Shown piece by piece: positions 1 through 7,399 of a stretch of 34,287 nucleotides of DNA. This stretch comes from Teichococcus deserti. GTDB taxonomy: Bacteria; Pseudomonadota; Alphaproteobacteria; Acetobacterales; Acetobacteraceae. Within the stretch, counting starts at the first letter, position 1. Each line of letters starts with the position of its first letter. The stretch covers positions 1 through 34,287 of the forward strand of contig NZ_MLCO01000221.1 of the NCBI RefSeq assembly GCF_001982615.1, given 5' to 3'. The notes below the pieces were generated by a model. The model was not told the origin of the DNA, made no database searches, and worked only from the letters and a program-made list of their open reading frames with translations. The position numbers and the translations under genes are program-made.

Positions 1-1
1 C

Positions 2-982
2 GGCAGGCTTGGGCGCGGTCGGCAGCGGGGTGACCTTGGCGGTCGCTGCCGCTGCCGGGGCCGGCGCCGGGGCGGGCGCGGTGGCGGCGGGCTCGACGGG
101 CTCGGCCGCAACGGCCTCCTCCTCGGCCTTGGCCAGCAGCGGCTCGCGCAGCAGGCTGATCACCTGGGCCAGCTGGGCGCACATGTCGCCGCGCTTGACC
201 ACCAGATCGAGGATGCCGTGCTCCAGCAGGTATTCGGCGCGCTGGAAGCCTTCGGGCAGCTTCTCGCGCACCGTCTGCTCGATGACGCGGGCGCCGGCGA
301 AGCCGATCATGGCGCCGGGCTCGGCGATGTGGATGTCGCCCAGCATGGCGAAGGAGGCGGTGACGCCGCCGGTCGTCGGATCGCACATGACGACGATGAA
401 GGGCAGGCGGGCCTCCTTCACCATCTGCGTCGCGATCACCGTGCGCGGCATCTGCATCAGGCTGACCGCACCTTCCTGCATGCGCGCGCCGCCCGAGGCG
501 GTGAAGACGATCAGCGGCGCGTCCTGCAGCACGGCGAGCTTGGCGGCGGTCACGATGGCCTCGCCGACGCCGGCGCCCATCGAGCCGCCCATGAAGCCGA
601 ACTCGAAGGCGGCGACGACGGCGCGGCGGCCCTCGATCGTGCCATGCGCCACGGCGACCGCGTCATCCTGGCCGCCCTTGGCCTGGGCTTCCTTCAGCCG
701 GTCGGCATAGCGGCGCTGGTCGCGGAAGCGCAGCGGGTCGGCCGGCGCCCGCGGCAGCTCGATGCGCTGGAAGCCGGGATCGAAGGTGTATTCCAGGCGG
801 CGCTGCGCCGGGATGCGCATGTGGTGGCCGCAATGGGTGCAGACATGCAGCGACCGCTCGAGGTCGCGGTGGAAGATCATCTGCTCGCAGGCCGGGCATT
901 TGTGCCAGAGGTTGTCCGGCACCTCCTTGCGGCCGAGCCATGTCTGGATCTTCGGCAGCGCCCATTCGCTGATCCAGTTCAT
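2..982 (-). CDS. accD: Acetyl-CoA carboxylase carboxyltransferase subunit beta (3' end beyond window)
   Basis: Beta half of the carboxyltransferase that moves the carboxyl group from biotin-BCCP to acetyl-CoA, giving malonyl-CoA for fatty-acid synthesis; cytosolic, works with AccA. The start MNWISEWALPKI is the family start. A four-cysteine zinc ribbon is visible (C29, C32, C48, C51), followed by the crotonase-fold core with FMGGSMGAGVGEAI, FTASGGARMQEG and DPTTGGVTASFAMLGD. After about residue 280 the protein runs into an Ala/Pro/Glu-rich tail that is still open at the window edge, so the stop is not seen. Many alphaproteobacterial AccD proteins carry such tails. The usual upstream partner trpA is absent here: the next gene to the right is divergent, so accD seems to start its own transcript, probably with folC beyond the left edge (inference). 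Confidence 0.96.
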   Translation of the reverse strand, partial: MNWISEWALPKIQTWLGRKEVPDNLWHKCPACEQMIFHRDLERSLHVCTHCGHHMRIPAQRRLEYTFDPGFQRIELPRAPADPLRFRDQRRYADRLKEAQAKGGQDDAVAVAHGTIEGRRAVVAAFEFGFMGGSMGAGVGEAIVTAAKLAVLQDAPLIVFTASGGARMQEGAVSLMQMPRTVIATQMVKEARLPFIVVMCDPTTGGVTASFAMLGDIHIAEPGAMIGFAGARVIEQTVREKLPEGFQRAEYLLEHGILDLVVKRGDMCAQLAQVISLLREPLLAKAEEEAVAAEPVEPAATAPAPAPAPAAAATAKVTPLPTAPKPA

Positions 983-1088
983 GCGGAGACCTCTCTTTCC
1001 TGCTGTCCGCGCCGGCTGGTCGCGAAGTCGGCGGTGGTAGGCTTCGTGGCCGCGCGAAGCAAGGGGCAAGCCGGCCGGGCCTTCCGGG

Positions 1089-1118
1089 AGGCCCGCGCCG
1101 CACTCCGCGGCGCGGCCT
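1089..1118 (-). promoter_or_regulatory. GC-rich stem-loop in the accD leader region
   Basis: Inverted arms at 1089-1101 and 1107-1118 pair over 12 bp with one bulged C around a 5-nt loop. The left arm start (AGGCCC, 1089-1094) can instead pair with GGGCCT at 1077-1082, so two mutually exclusive hairpins are possible. A weak promoter candidate for accD lies just upstream on the minus strand: TTGAAA (1143-1148), a 17-nt spacer, and AATTCT (1120-1125). No T-run follows, so this is not an obvious terminator. In GC-rich DNA such pairing can arise by chance. Confidence 0.3.
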
Positions 1119-1223
1119 GAGAATTGGATGAAAAGGTGGTCATTTCAACTGGCAAGGGCCTGGGCGCGGCGTTTGAATGAGGCCGCCGGGATGGCCCGGC
1201 GCCATCGCGGGATGCCACGCCTC

Positions 1224-1571
1224 ATGACCCCCTCTCTGCTGCTGCCGCCGCTGCTGCTGATCGGCTCCAACCTGGTGATGACCTATGCCTGGTACGGCCA
1301 CCTGAAGCACCCCTCCTGGCCGATGTGGCTGGCGGTGCTGCTGAGCTGGGGGCTGGCCTTCTTCGAATACTGCCTGGCAGTGCCCGCGAACCGCATCGGC
1401 TACGGCGCCTATACCGGCCAGCAGCTGAAGATCATGCAGGAGGTGATCACGCTGATCGTCTTCGGCGGCTTCTCGGTGATGGTGCTGGGCGAGCCGCTGC
1501 GCTGGACCTACCTGGCCGCGATGGGCTGCCTGGTGATGGCGGTGGTCTTCATCTTCCTGCCGGTCGACTGA
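1224..1571 (+). CDS. DMT-type membrane protein, DUF486 family
   Basis: Small integral membrane protein of 115 residues with four hydrophobic segments (roughly residues 4-24, 33-53, 70-90 and 93-113). The signature stretches MTYAWYGHLK, FFEYCLAVPANRIGY, QLKIMQEVITL and GFSVMVLGEPLRW are those of the DUF486 group, related to the drug/metabolite transporter superfamily; substrate and direction are unknown. I chose the ATG at 1224 because it gives the usual family length; in-frame ATGs at 1212 and 1128 would add an Arg-rich, non-conserved leader. It is divergent from accD and ends 67 bp before the convergent zinc-ribbon gene, with a palindromic repeat copy between them. Confidence 0.85.
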   Translation: MTPSLLLPPLLLIGSNLVMTYAWYGHLKHPSWPMWLAVLLSWGLAFFEYCLAVPANRIGYGAYTGQQLKIMQEVITLIVFGGFSVMVLGEPLRWTYLAAMGCLVMAVVFIFLPVD

Positions 1572-1591
1572 GTGTCCGTCAGCGGCCGCAC

Positions 1592-1634
1592 GGACAGGAA
1601 GAAGAGGGGTCCAGGGGAATTCCTTCCCCTGGCC
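1592..1634 (+). repeat. Dispersed palindromic repeat, copy 1 (terminator-like)
   Basis: One of four related intergenic elements in this window. The stem arms are CCAGGGGAA (1611-1619) and TTCCCCTGG (1624-1632) around a TTCC loop, preceded by GGACAGGAAGAAGAGGGGT. It lies between the convergent ends of the DUF486 gene (stop at 1571) and the zinc-ribbon gene (stop at 1639). This copy has no long T-run on its right side (CCCGGCTT), so it is the weakest as an intrinsic terminator for the plus strand. For the minus strand the exit side reads ACCCCTCTTCTTCCTGTCC, which is T-rich only in part. Confidence 0.8.
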
Positions 1635-1638
1635 CGGC

Positions 1639-2427
1639 TTACTTCTTGAACAGTTTCCTGAGCCAGTTGATGAGCCCGCCGTTGTTGGCCGGCCGGCGGC
1701 TGGCCCGCGGCTGCGCCGCATGCGGCCGCGGCGCCGGGGGCGCCGCGCTGGCCAGGGTGTGCCGCCCGGTATCCTGCGCCGCGATCAGCCGGCGCTCGAG
1801 CGCCACGACCTGGGCCACCGCCTCGGGCGGGTGATGCGCGGCCAGCGCCTCGGCGGTCGTCGCCGCGTCGGTCCATTCCTCGGCGCGGCGGAGGGCGTCG
1901 ATCACCCGCACCGTCTGCTCGGCGTCCAGGGGCGGGCCGGAGCGCCACAGCGCCACCGCGTCGCGCCGCCAGGCGACGGCCAGGTCCGGCCGGTTCATGT
2001 CGTCGGCGACCCAGGCGGCGTGCAGCGTCGCCTCAGCGCCGGCGTGGAGCGCCCCGGTCTCCTCCAGCACATGGGCCCAGGCCAGGAAGCGGCGGGCCAG
2101 CGGCGGGTGGCTGGTGTCGGCGATCAGCGCGCGGAAGGGGGCGGCCGCCACAGCATCGGCCGCCGCCGGATGGGCGCGGCCGATATCGGGGGCGGCATAG
2201 GCGCAATGCGGGCATTGCTGCAGCCAGCGGGCCATGGTGCCGCGCAGCGGCTCGCCGGGACGCAGGTCCAGGTCGGGCGCCTGCTCGGGCGGGCCGGGGC
2301 GGAAGGGCGGCTGCCGGCTTTCGCCGCCGCAGACGGCGCAGCGCAGCGCGCCGGCGGCATCGCCGGAGCGGGCGTTGGCCGAAGGGGAGCCGGCGGAAGA
2401 CGGACCAGCGCTGGGAGGCATCGCCAT
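1639..2427 (-). CDS. Uncharacterised zinc-ribbon protein
   Basis: A 262-residue soluble protein. Two CxxC pairs (C30/C33 in LRCAVCGGE and C72/C75 in QQCPHCAYAAPD) very likely bind one zinc ion. The DLDLRPGEPLRGTMARWLQQCPHCAYAAPD stretch resembles the DUF2225-type ribbon, but I cannot assign it firmly. Residues about 90-210 are Ala-rich helices resembling a TPR-like array (RFLAWAHVLEETGAL, AAWVADDMNRPDLAVAWRRDA, VIDALRRAEEWTDAA). The C-terminus is basic and ends NWLRKLFKK. There is no signal peptide. ATG at 2427 was taken; a second ATG lies at 2421. Function is unknown; recruitment of nucleic acid or protein partners through the ribbon is only a guess. Confidence 0.75.
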   Translation of the reverse strand: MAMPPSAGPSSAGSPSANARSGDAAGALRCAVCGGESRQPPFRPGPPEQAPDLDLRPGEPLRGTMARWLQQCPHCAYAAPDIGRAHPAAADAVAAAPFRALIADTSHPPLARRFLAWAHVLEETGALHAGAEATLHAAWVADDMNRPDLAVAWRRDAVALWRSGPPLDAEQTVRVIDALRRAEEWTDAATTAEALAAHHPPEAVAQVVALERRLIAAQDTGRHTLASAAPPAPRPHAAQPRASRRPANNGGLINWLRKLFKK

Positions 2428-2555
2428 TCTGTCAAACTAAGCATCAACCGCGCCCGCGCGAAGGGGTGGCGACCCGCAAACATTGCAGTTCTCGCGCCCT
2501 GGTGTTGCGGGGGCGGGTGTTGCGTGGGCGGGGCGGCCGGGCCAAACATGCGGCC

Positions 2556-3506
2556 ATGCCCCGCGGCGACCTCTTCCCCGATATCGCGCCCTTCGAGACC
2601 GGCCTGCTGCCGCTGTCGGGGGGGCATGTGATGTATTGGGAGCAGGTGGGCAATCCGCGCGGCCAGCCGGCGCTGTTCCTGCACGGCGGCCCGGGCGCCG
2701 GGGCGGGGGCGGTGCACCGCCGCTTCTTCGACCCCGCCCATTGGCGGATCATCATCTTCGACCAGCGCGGCTCCGGCCGGTCGCGGCCGCTGGGCGAACT
2801 CGCCGGCAACACCACGCCGAACCTGGTCGCCGATATCGAGACGCTGCGGCGGTTCCTCGGAATCGACAGCTGGCTGCTGTTCGGCGGCTCCTGGGGCTCG
2901 ACCCTGGCGCTGGCCTATGCCCAGGCGCATCCCGACCGGGTGCAGGGCTGCGTGCTGCGCGGCGTCTTCCTGGGAAGGGCGCAGGAGGTGGAGTGGTTCC
3001 TCTACGGCATGCGCCGGATCTTCCCGGATGCCTGGAGCCAGTTCGCCGAATTCATCCCGGCACCCGAGCGCGGCGACCTGCTGCGCGCCTATTTGGCCCG
3101 GCTGACCGACCCCGACCCGCAGGTGCATTTCCCCGCCGCCCGGGCCTGGAGCCAGTATGAAGGCCTGTGCTCGACGCTGATGCCGAGCCCGGACACGGTG
3201 GCGAGCTTCGCCCAGGACCGCACCGCGCTGGGCCTGGCGCGGATCGAGGCGCATTACTTCGCCCACGACCTGTTCCTGCCACCCGAGGGGCTGCTGGGCG
3301 GCATGGCGCGCATCGCCCATATTCCGGCCGAGATCGTCCAGGGCCGCTACGACATGGTCTGCCCGGCGGAGAGCGCCTTCGACCTGGCCGCCGCCTGGCC
3401 GCGCGCCCGGCTGACCGTTGTCCCCGATGCTGGCCATTCGGCGCTGGAGCCGGGGGTGCGGGTGTCGCTGGTGGCGGCCGTGGAACGCTTCCGCCGCCGC
3501 GGCTGA
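2556..3506 (+). CDS. pip: Proline iminopeptidase (alpha/beta hydrolase, S33 family)
   Basis: Cytosolic serine peptidase that removes N-terminal proline from peptides. The 316-residue length matches the family (about 315). Visible are the oxyanion motif HGGPG (43-47), DQRGSGRSRP, the nucleophile elbow GGSWGS with Ser112, Asp266 in GRYDMVCP and His294 in DAGHSALEPG. These positions are nearly those of the characterised Serratia and Xanthomonas enzymes. The N-terminus MPRGDLFPDIAPFETGLLPL with GGHVMYWEQVGNPRG is the standard Pip start, so ATG 2556 was chosen over in-frame ATGs further upstream whose extra residues are not conserved. No strong SD is seen. It is monocistronic, divergent from the zinc-ribbon gene and followed by tRNA-Arg. 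Confidence 0.95.
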   Translation: MPRGDLFPDIAPFETGLLPLSGGHVMYWEQVGNPRGQPALFLHGGPGAGAGAVHRRFFDPAHWRIIIFDQRGSGRSRPLGELAGNTTPNLVADIETLRRFLGIDSWLLFGGSWGSTLALAYAQAHPDRVQGCVLRGVFLGRAQEVEWFLYGMRRIFPDAWSQFAEFIPAPERGDLLRAYLARLTDPDPQVHFPAARAWSQYEGLCSTLMPSPDTVASFAQDRTALGLARIEAHYFAHDLFLPPEGLLGGMARIAHIPAEIVQGRYDMVCPAESAFDLAAAWPRARLTVVPDAGHSALEPGVRVSLVAAVERFRRRG

Positions 3507-3562
3507 GCGGCCGCGGAAGCCGGGTTCCGTTGCGGCGCGATATGCACTAGCTTGCCGCGCGT

Positions 3563-3636
3563 GTCTCCGTAGCTCAGCCGGATAGAGCACCAGATTCCTA
3601 ATCTGGGGGCCGTGGGTTCGAATCCCGCCGGGGACA
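3563..3636 (+). tRNA. tRNA-Arg (anticodon CCT)
   Basis: A complete cloverleaf can be drawn. The acceptor stem is GTCTCCG/CGGGGAC with one G-T pair, and the D-arm is GCTC...GAGC (3572-3588). The anticodon stem is CCAGA/TCTGG with loop TTCCTAA, placing anticodon CCT at 3597-3599. The variable loop has 5 nt, and the T-arm GTGGG-TTCGAAT-CCCGC is at 3612-3628. The discriminator base is A3636. The 3' CCA is not encoded; a TTTTT run follows at once. It decodes AGG arginine codons. Confidence 0.97.
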
Positions 3637-4131
3637 TTTTTCCGGATTTTCATCGCGGGCGGACAGGTGGGTCGCAGGACGGCCCGGCCGCGATGGCGCT
3701 GGCCGCCATTGCGAAGCCATGCCCCTCAATCGATCCGATATCCCAACGAACCGGCTTGAAACCTCTCCCATGGACGCGAGTTGATGAAGCAAACCGGCCT
3801 GCATGGCCAGTCATTTTCGTTTCGAAGTCGGACATTGATTTAAAATCACCAATACATGCGAATTCATGTGGCCTCCTCTCTCCCAAGAACCGATCGTTTT
3901 CTGGACTGTAATTCTCCGGTTGGACGCGGCGATTCTGTGATTGTTCTGGCCATTCCTCATTTCAGGGTGGACATTCATCCGATGGATGCCTAGACCTTGG
4001 CGCGAAGCCGGCGGCGTCTCTGGACTGTGTCATTTTCAGGGCACAATCCACAGATGCCGTCATCTGCTCACTCAATGGAGGTGATGCCGCTCCCGAAGGC
4101 GGGCGGCAGGCCCGAGGACGACCCGAGGACC
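3637..4131. other. Gene-free, AT-richer region between tRNA-Arg and the betaine transporter operon
   Basis: I find no supportable gene here. Short open frames exist but lack conserved content and SD sites. The stretch from about 3740 to 3990 is clearly richer in A and T than any neighbour. It holds several small inverted repeats: TGATTT-A-AAATCA (3836-3848), ACATG-N6-CATGT (3854-3869) and CATCC-GAT-GGATG (3976-3988). The 10-mer TCTGGACTGT occurs twice (3900-3909 and 4019-4028). It most likely holds the promoter and operators of the downstream ABC importer. Because it abuts the 3' end of a tRNA, it could also be the scar of an old integration; no attachment-site duplicate or integrase is present. 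Confidence 0.5.
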
Positions 4132-5442
4132 ATGCAAACCACGACCATGCCGGGCGGCGACGCCCGGCCGAACCCGTCTGCGATGCCGAGCCCCGCCGCC
4201 GCCCCGGCGGCGCCCCAGGGAATTCCCCTGGCCGAGGAGGCCGCCGCCCCGGTGAAGATCGCGCTGCGGAACGTCTTCAAGGTGTTCGGCGACCGGCCCG
4301 AGGCCGCGATCGCCCTGGCCCGCCAGGGCCGCACCAAGGAGGAGATCCTGGCCGAGACCGGCTGCACCATCGGCGTGCACGATGCCAGCTTCGACATCCA
4401 TGCCGGCGAGATCTTCGTCATCATGGGGCTGTCGGGCTCCGGCAAGTCGACCCTGCTGCGGCTGATCAACCGGCTGATCGAGCCGTCTGCCGGCGCCATC
4501 GAGATCGATGGCCAGGATGTGACGAAGCTCTCCGCCCAGGACCTGATCGCGCTGCGCCGCCGCGATATGGCGATGGTCTTCCAGTCCTTCGCGCTGCTGC
4601 CCAACCGCACGGTGCTGGACAATGCCGCCTTCGGCCTCGAGGTCGCCGGCGTGAAGGAGGCCGAGCGCCATGCCCGCGCCATGGCGGCGCTGAAGGGTGT
4701 CGGCCTGGCGCCTTATGCGCAGTCGCGCCCCGACGCGCTCTCCGGCGGCATGAAGCAGCGCGTGGGTCTCGCCCGCGCGCTGGCCAGCGAGCCCAGCGTG
4801 CTGCTGATGGACGAGGCCTTCTCGGCGCTCGACCCGCTGATCCGCGCCGAGATGCAGGACGAGCTGCTGCGGCTGCAGTCGGAGCACAGCCGCACCATCG
4901 TCTTCGTCAGCCACGACCTGGACGAGGCCATGCGCATCGGCGACCGCATCGCCATCATGCAGCACGGCCATGTGGTGCAGGTCGGCACGCCGGACGAGAT
5001 CGTGACCAAACCGGCCAACGACTATGTCCGCTCCTTCTTCCGCAACGTCGACGTCGCCCAGGTCTTCCGCGCCCGCGACATCGCCCGCGAGACCCAGGTG
5101 ACGCTGATCGAGCGCCGCGGCATGGCGGTGCCGGCCGCCCTCGAGCGGCTGCGCCGGCATGACCGCGACACCGCCATCGTGGTCGGCCGCGACAAGCGCT
5201 ACCACGGCATGGTCAGCGCCGATTCCCTGGCGCAGGCCGCCCGCAGCGGCGCCGCCGACCCCTATGCCCGCGCCTTCCTGGCCGATGTCGAGCCGCTGCA
5301 TGCGGACGACCTGCTGTCCGAGGTGATGGGCCGCGTGGCGCAGAGCCCGCATCCCCTGCCGGTGGTCGATGGCGCGCAGCGCTATCTGGGCTCGATCAGC
5401 AAGTCGACGCTGCTCATGAGCCTCGACCGGTCCACCGACTGA
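4132..5442 (+). CDS. proV: Glycine betaine/proline-type ABC transporter ATP-binding protein with CBS domains
   Basis: ATPase of an osmoprotectant (quaternary amine) importer. After a low-complexity Pro/Ala leader, the ABC domain begins at KIALRNVFKVFG. Visible are Walker A GLSGSGKST, Q-loop FQSFALLP, signature LSGGMKQR, Walker B VLLMDEAFSALDP and the SHDLDEAMRI switch. The DRPEAAIALARQGRTKEEILAETGCTIGV insertion before Walker A is typical of ProV/OpuAA. The last ~120 residues form a CBS pair, which in this family senses ionic strength or nucleotides. The start is uncertain: ATG 4132 gives 436 residues, while ATGs at 4084, 4075 and 3997 are in frame. The GGAGGTG at 4077-4083 sits too close to 4084 to serve it. 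It is followed after 23 bp by the permease. Confidence 0.93.
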   Translation: MQTTTMPGGDARPNPSAMPSPAAAPAAPQGIPLAEEAAAPVKIALRNVFKVFGDRPEAAIALARQGRTKEEILAETGCTIGVHDASFDIHAGEIFVIMGLSGSGKSTLLRLINRLIEPSAGAIEIDGQDVTKLSAQDLIALRRRDMAMVFQSFALLPNRTVLDNAAFGLEVAGVKEAERHARAMAALKGVGLAPYAQSRPDALSGGMKQRVGLARALASEPSVLLMDEAFSALDPLIRAEMQDELLRLQSEHSRTIVFVSHDLDEAMRIGDRIAIMQHGHVVQVGTPDEIVTKPANDYVRSFFRNVDVAQVFRARDIARETQVTLIERRGMAVPAALERLRRHDRDTAIVVGRDKRYHGMVSADSLAQAARSGAADPYARAFLADVEPLHADDLLSEVMGRVAQSPHPLPVVDGAQRYLGSISKSTLLMSLDRSTD

Positions 5443-5465
5443 ACGCCCGCGGAAAGGAGCACGCC

Positions 5466-6386
5466 ATGCAGGATCTCGATCTGCCGATCGGCGAGGCCGC
5501 CGATGCGGCCGTCAATTTCGTCCTCGACCATTTCACGCCCACGCTGGACGGCATCGCCGCCGCTATCGCCCTCGTCACCGACAGCCTGCGCGACGTGCTG
5601 GTCGGCCTGCCGGCCCCGGTGATCATCGCCGCCATCGCGCTGCTGGCGCTGTGGCGCGTGGGCTGGAAATTTTCTGTCTTCGCCGTGGCCGCGCTCGCTT
5701 TGATCATGGGCATGAACCTCTGGCCGCGGATGATGGAGACGCTGTCGCTGGTGCTCGCCGCGACCGGCTTCGCCATGCTGGTCGGCATCCCGCTCGGCAT
5801 CGCCATGGCCCGCAGCAACGCGGTGCAGGGGGTCGCGCGCCCGGTGCTCGACCTGATGCAGACCATGCCGGCCTTCGTCTACCTGATCCCGGCCGCCATG
5901 TTCTTCGGGCTCGGCGCCGTGCCGGGCACGATCGCCACGGTCATCTTCGCCATGCCGCCGGTGGTGCGCCTGACCAATCTCGGCCTGCGCCAGGTTCATT
6001 CGGAATTCATCGAGGCCGGGCTCGCCTTCGGCTGCACGCCGACGCAGCTGCTGCTGAAGGTGCAGATCCCCAACGCGCTGCCGTCCATCATGGCCGGCAT
6101 CAACCAGACCATCATGCTGTCGCTGTCGATGGTGGTGATCGCCTCGATGATCGGCGCCGGGGGCCTCGGCAACACCGTGCTGACCGGCATCCAGCGCCTC
6201 GATGTCGGCACCGGCTTCGAGGGTGGACTGGCTGTCGTCGTGCTGGCCGTGCTGCTGGACCGCATCACCCAGAGCTTCGGCAATGCCCGCCCCAGCCTGT
6301 TCGGCGGGCTGCGCGCGGCGCTCGGCAGCCGCAAGGCGGCCGAGTCCGAGGACGAGGCCGTCCAGGGCCACCCCGGCCGCGCCTGA
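5466..6386 (+). CDS. proW: Glycine betaine/proline-type ABC transporter permease
   Basis: Inner-membrane permease of the same importer, 306 residues. A soluble N-terminal stretch (MQDLDLPIGEAADAAVNFVLDHF) is followed by about six or seven membrane spans. The BPD_transp_1 coupling region is clear: FGLGAVPGTIATVIFAMPPVVRLTNLGLRQVHSEFIEAGLAFGCTPTQLLLKVQIPNALPSIMAGINQTIMLSLSMVVIASMIGAGGLG, with the EAA-type loop EAGLAFGCTPTQLLLKVQIP. A good SD, AAAGGAG, lies 7 nt before the ATG. It sits between proV and proX, so the three genes form one operon. The Gly/Ala-rich charged C-terminus (EDEAVQGHPGRA) is not conserved in the family. Confidence 0.95.
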   Translation: MQDLDLPIGEAADAAVNFVLDHFTPTLDGIAAAIALVTDSLRDVLVGLPAPVIIAAIALLALWRVGWKFSVFAVAALALIMGMNLWPRMMETLSLVLAATGFAMLVGIPLGIAMARSNAVQGVARPVLDLMQTMPAFVYLIPAAMFFGLGAVPGTIATVIFAMPPVVRLTNLGLRQVHSEFIEAGLAFGCTPTQLLLKVQIPNALPSIMAGINQTIMLSLSMVVIASMIGAGGLGNTVLTGIQRLDVGTGFEGGLAVVVLAVLLDRITQSFGNARPSLFGGLRAALGSRKAAESEDEAVQGHPGRA

Positions 6387-6489
6387 TCCCTTTCCATTGA
6401 CTGTCCATACGCGGGTCGTCCGTCGTCGCGCTGACCAGCGCGACGGCCGGCGGGCCTGCGCCACGAACAACAACAGGATTACCGACGCC

Positions 6490-7353
6490 ATGCATGCACG
6501 CCGCGCCTTCCTCGGCCTTGCCGCCGCCGCCCCCTTCGCGCTTGCCGCGCCCCGCCTGGCCCGCGCCGCCGGCACCGCCAAGCTGGGCTTCGCCCCCTGG
6601 GCCGATGCCGAGTTCATCACCCGCCTGGCCGCCAGGCTCGCCGAGCAGAAGCTGGGGATGAAGGTCGAGCTGGTGCAGACCGATGTCGCGCCGCTCTACC
6701 AGGGCCTGGCCCGCGGCGATGTCGACGCCATGCTGATGTGCTGGCTGCCGAAGACCCATGCCGATTACTGGCAGCGCGTCGAGGGCAAGGCCGAGCGCCT
6801 GGGCGTCCTCTACAACGGCGCCAAGCTGGGCTGGGTGGTGCCCGCCTATGTCCCGGAGTCCGAGCTGGCCTCGATCGCCGACCTGGCGAAGGACGATGTC
6901 CGCGGCAAGCTTTCGGGCCGCATCCAGGGCATCGAGCCGGGCGCCGGCCTGACCCGGCTGTCGCGCCAGACCATTGCTGACTATGGCCTCGACTACACGC
7001 TGCAGGAATCCAGCGAGGCGGCGATGCTGTCGATGGTCGAGCGCTCGATCCGCCGCAAGCAGTGGATCGTCGCCACCGCCTGGAGCCCGCACTGGATGTT
7101 CGGCAAGCACGAGCTGCGCTATCTCGCTGATCCGAAGGGCGCGCTGGGCGGGGCGGAGGAGGTCATCGCCCTCGGCCGGCCGGGGCTGCGCCAGGCGCAG
7201 CCGCAGCTGGCGGCCTTCCTCTCCAAGCTGAACATGCCGCTGGCCGAGCTCGAGGCCGCCATGCTGGTCGCCCAGGAGAAGGACAACGACGCCGCCGTCG
7301 AGGCCTATATCTCCGAGCATGCCAGCCGGGTGAACGGCTGGTTCGCCGGCTGA
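6490..7353 (+). CDS. proX: Glycine betaine-binding protein of the ABC importer (OpuAC/ProX-like)
   Basis: Periplasmic substrate-binding protein, 287 residues. The N-terminus HARRAFLGLAAAAPFALAAPRLARAA is a signal peptide with a twin-arginine-like RRAFL motif and probable cleavage after ARA. The mature part starts KLGFAPWADAEF. Tryptophans typical of the cation-binding aromatic cage occur in APWADAEF, CWLPKTHADYW and TAWSPHWMFGKHEL, consistent with quaternary amine ligands. The exact ligand (betaine, proline betaine or choline) cannot be read from sequence. It lies 103 bp after proW in the same orientation. A GC-rich hairpin without a T-run follows the stop, between it and the convergent cheR. 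Confidence 0.93.
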   Translation: MHARRAFLGLAAAAPFALAAPRLARAAGTAKLGFAPWADAEFITRLAARLAEQKLGMKVELVQTDVAPLYQGLARGDVDAMLMCWLPKTHADYWQRVEGKAERLGVLYNGAKLGWVVPAYVPESELASIADLAKDDVRGKLSGRIQGIEPGAGLTRLSRQTIADYGLDYTLQESSEAAMLSMVERSIRRKQWIVATAWSPHWMFGKHELRYLADPKGALGGAEEVIALGRPGLRQAQPQLAAFLSKLNMPLAELEAAMLVAQEKDNDAAVEAYISEHASRVNGWFAG

Positions 7354-7365
7354 TGTCTGTCGGTT

Positions 7366-7390
7366 CGGGCCGGGGCGTCGCCCCGGCCCG
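7366..7390 (+). terminator. Stem-loop between convergent proX and cheR
   Basis: Perfect 11-bp stem CGGGCCGGGGC/GCCCCGGCCCG (7366-7376 and 7380-7390) with a 3-nt GTC loop, starting 12 bp after the proX stop and ending 9 bp before the cheR stop. There is no long T-run on either side (GCCGTTTCG only), so it may be a weak or Rho-assisted bidirectional terminator or a 3'-end stabiliser. Confidence 0.6.
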
Positions 7391-7399
7391 GCCGTTTCG

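Noticed and set aside
4215-4231. Sequence CCAGGGAATTCCCCTGG resembling the core of the dispersed repeat, inside the proV leader
   Set aside because: It lacks the TTCC spacer, the GGACAG and T-rich flanks, and lies within coding sequence; probably chance in Pro/Gly codons, though a decayed repeat copy cannot be fully excluded.
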